The notes beneath the pieces were generated by a model. The model did no database searches and was not told where the DNA came from. It worked only from the letters and a program-made list of their open reading frames with translations. This document shows positions 63,784 to 64,000 of a stretch of 64,000 nucleotides of DNA, piece after piece. The translations under genes were made by a program, and so were the position numbers. The number at the start of each line of letters is the position of its first letter. The stretch's first letter is position 1. Source of the stretch: Inonotus obliquus (lineage: Eukaryota > Basidiomycota > Agaricomycetes > Hymenochaetales > Hymenochaetaceae). The stretch is taken from contig JAJHTX010000009.1 in assembly GCA_032164295.1 (NCBI GenBank), positions 1,364,001 through 1,428,000 of the forward strand, read 5' to 3'.

Positions 63784-64000
63784 TCAAAGCTCTGGCACGT
63801 TTCGGCAGATAAGTCTGATGTTATGTCCTTCGCAGAGGTCCAAAATATCCCTGGGTACGTCCGTCACCGGAACACCTTCAATGGTAGGAGTCCAGCCATC
63901 ATACCACGTGTCAGCTAGAGAGCGCACTCCAATGAGACCAAAGCTCGGAAGGCGGGTCAAGCGAGGTAAAATCTCTTTCATTATTGGAATGAAGTCCGAC
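63784..64000 (-). CDS. F-box-like/LRR family gene, copy C, 3' end only (runs off the window)
   Basis: Minus strand, ending at the stop 63784-63786. It reads SDFIPIMKEILPRLTRLPSF, GLIGVRSLADTWYDGWTPTI and CEGHNIRLICRNVPEL, closely matching the C-termini of copies A and B. It is closer to B: the 3' flank is shared with B but not A, and ILPRLTRL is the B version. Only the last 70 or so residues are inside the window, so whether this copy is intact cannot be told. Confidence 0.85.
   Translation of the reverse strand, partial: SDFIPIMKEILPRLTRLPSFGLIGVRSLADTWYDGWTPTIEGVPVTDVPRDILDLCEGHNIRLICRNVPEL

Overview
This is nuclear DNA of a filamentous basidiomycete, most likely an Agaricomycete (mushroom or wood/litter decay class). 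The reasons are dense genes with many 45-70 nt GT-AG introns, an Agaricomycete-style aryl-alcohol dehydrogenase, a GH115 alpha-glucuronidase, a membrane-anchored GH3 beta-glucosidase, degenerate F-box/LRR proteins in multiple copies, and a Tad-like LINE. No rRNA, tRNA or CRISPR is visible. Splice sites given here were read by eye from GT/AG signals, frame continuity and family resemblance.

Layout. 1-7.9 kb is a gene-poor graveyard: a broken cyclin fragment, an 1.8 kb tract rich in GATACCG/CGGTATC words, an LRR-protein fragment, a C-rich simple repeat, an AT-rich array of about 60 bp units, an orphan ORF and LTR-like sequence. 7.9-34.8 kb is ordinary gene space: aldo/keto reductase, HMG-box factor, two-LIM protein, acid sphingomyelinase, AKR1-type palmitoyltransferase (minus), F-box protein, Nup98/Nup116-type nucleoporin, GH115, a small membrane protein (minus) and a second DHHC palmitoyltransferase. 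35.8-40.3 kb holds two tandem copies of an F-box-like/LRR family gene, each broken by a different frameshift. 41-44.8 kb is a multi-exon orphan gene (minus). 45-55.7 kb holds a GH3 beta-glucosidase (minus), divergent from CHO2 (phosphatidylethanolamine N-methyltransferase), then ornithine aminotransferase (minus). 56-61.4 kb is a decayed LINE (minus) split by a 1,934 bp element with 23 bp terminal inverted repeats and an 8 bp target duplication. 61.6-63.1 kb is DCN1 (cullin neddylation, minus). The last 0.2 kb is the 3' end of a third copy of the F-box-like family, inverted relative to the first two.

The most interesting object is the element at 59038-60971. Its ends look like a hAT-superfamily DNA transposon, but I see no transposase. 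It carries a degenerate intron-containing piece of a USP7/Ubp15-type ubiquitin protease (MATH domain into the catalytic cysteine box). It reads as a gene-capturing (Pack-type) TIR element nested in a dead LINE.

The genes do not form one pathway. Loose themes are plant cell-wall and aromatic breakdown (AAD-type reductase, GH115, GH3), membrane lipid and lipid-modification biology (sphingomyelinase, CHO2, two DHHC enzymes), and ubiquitin/NEDD8 biology (F-box proteins, DCN1, the captured protease fragment).
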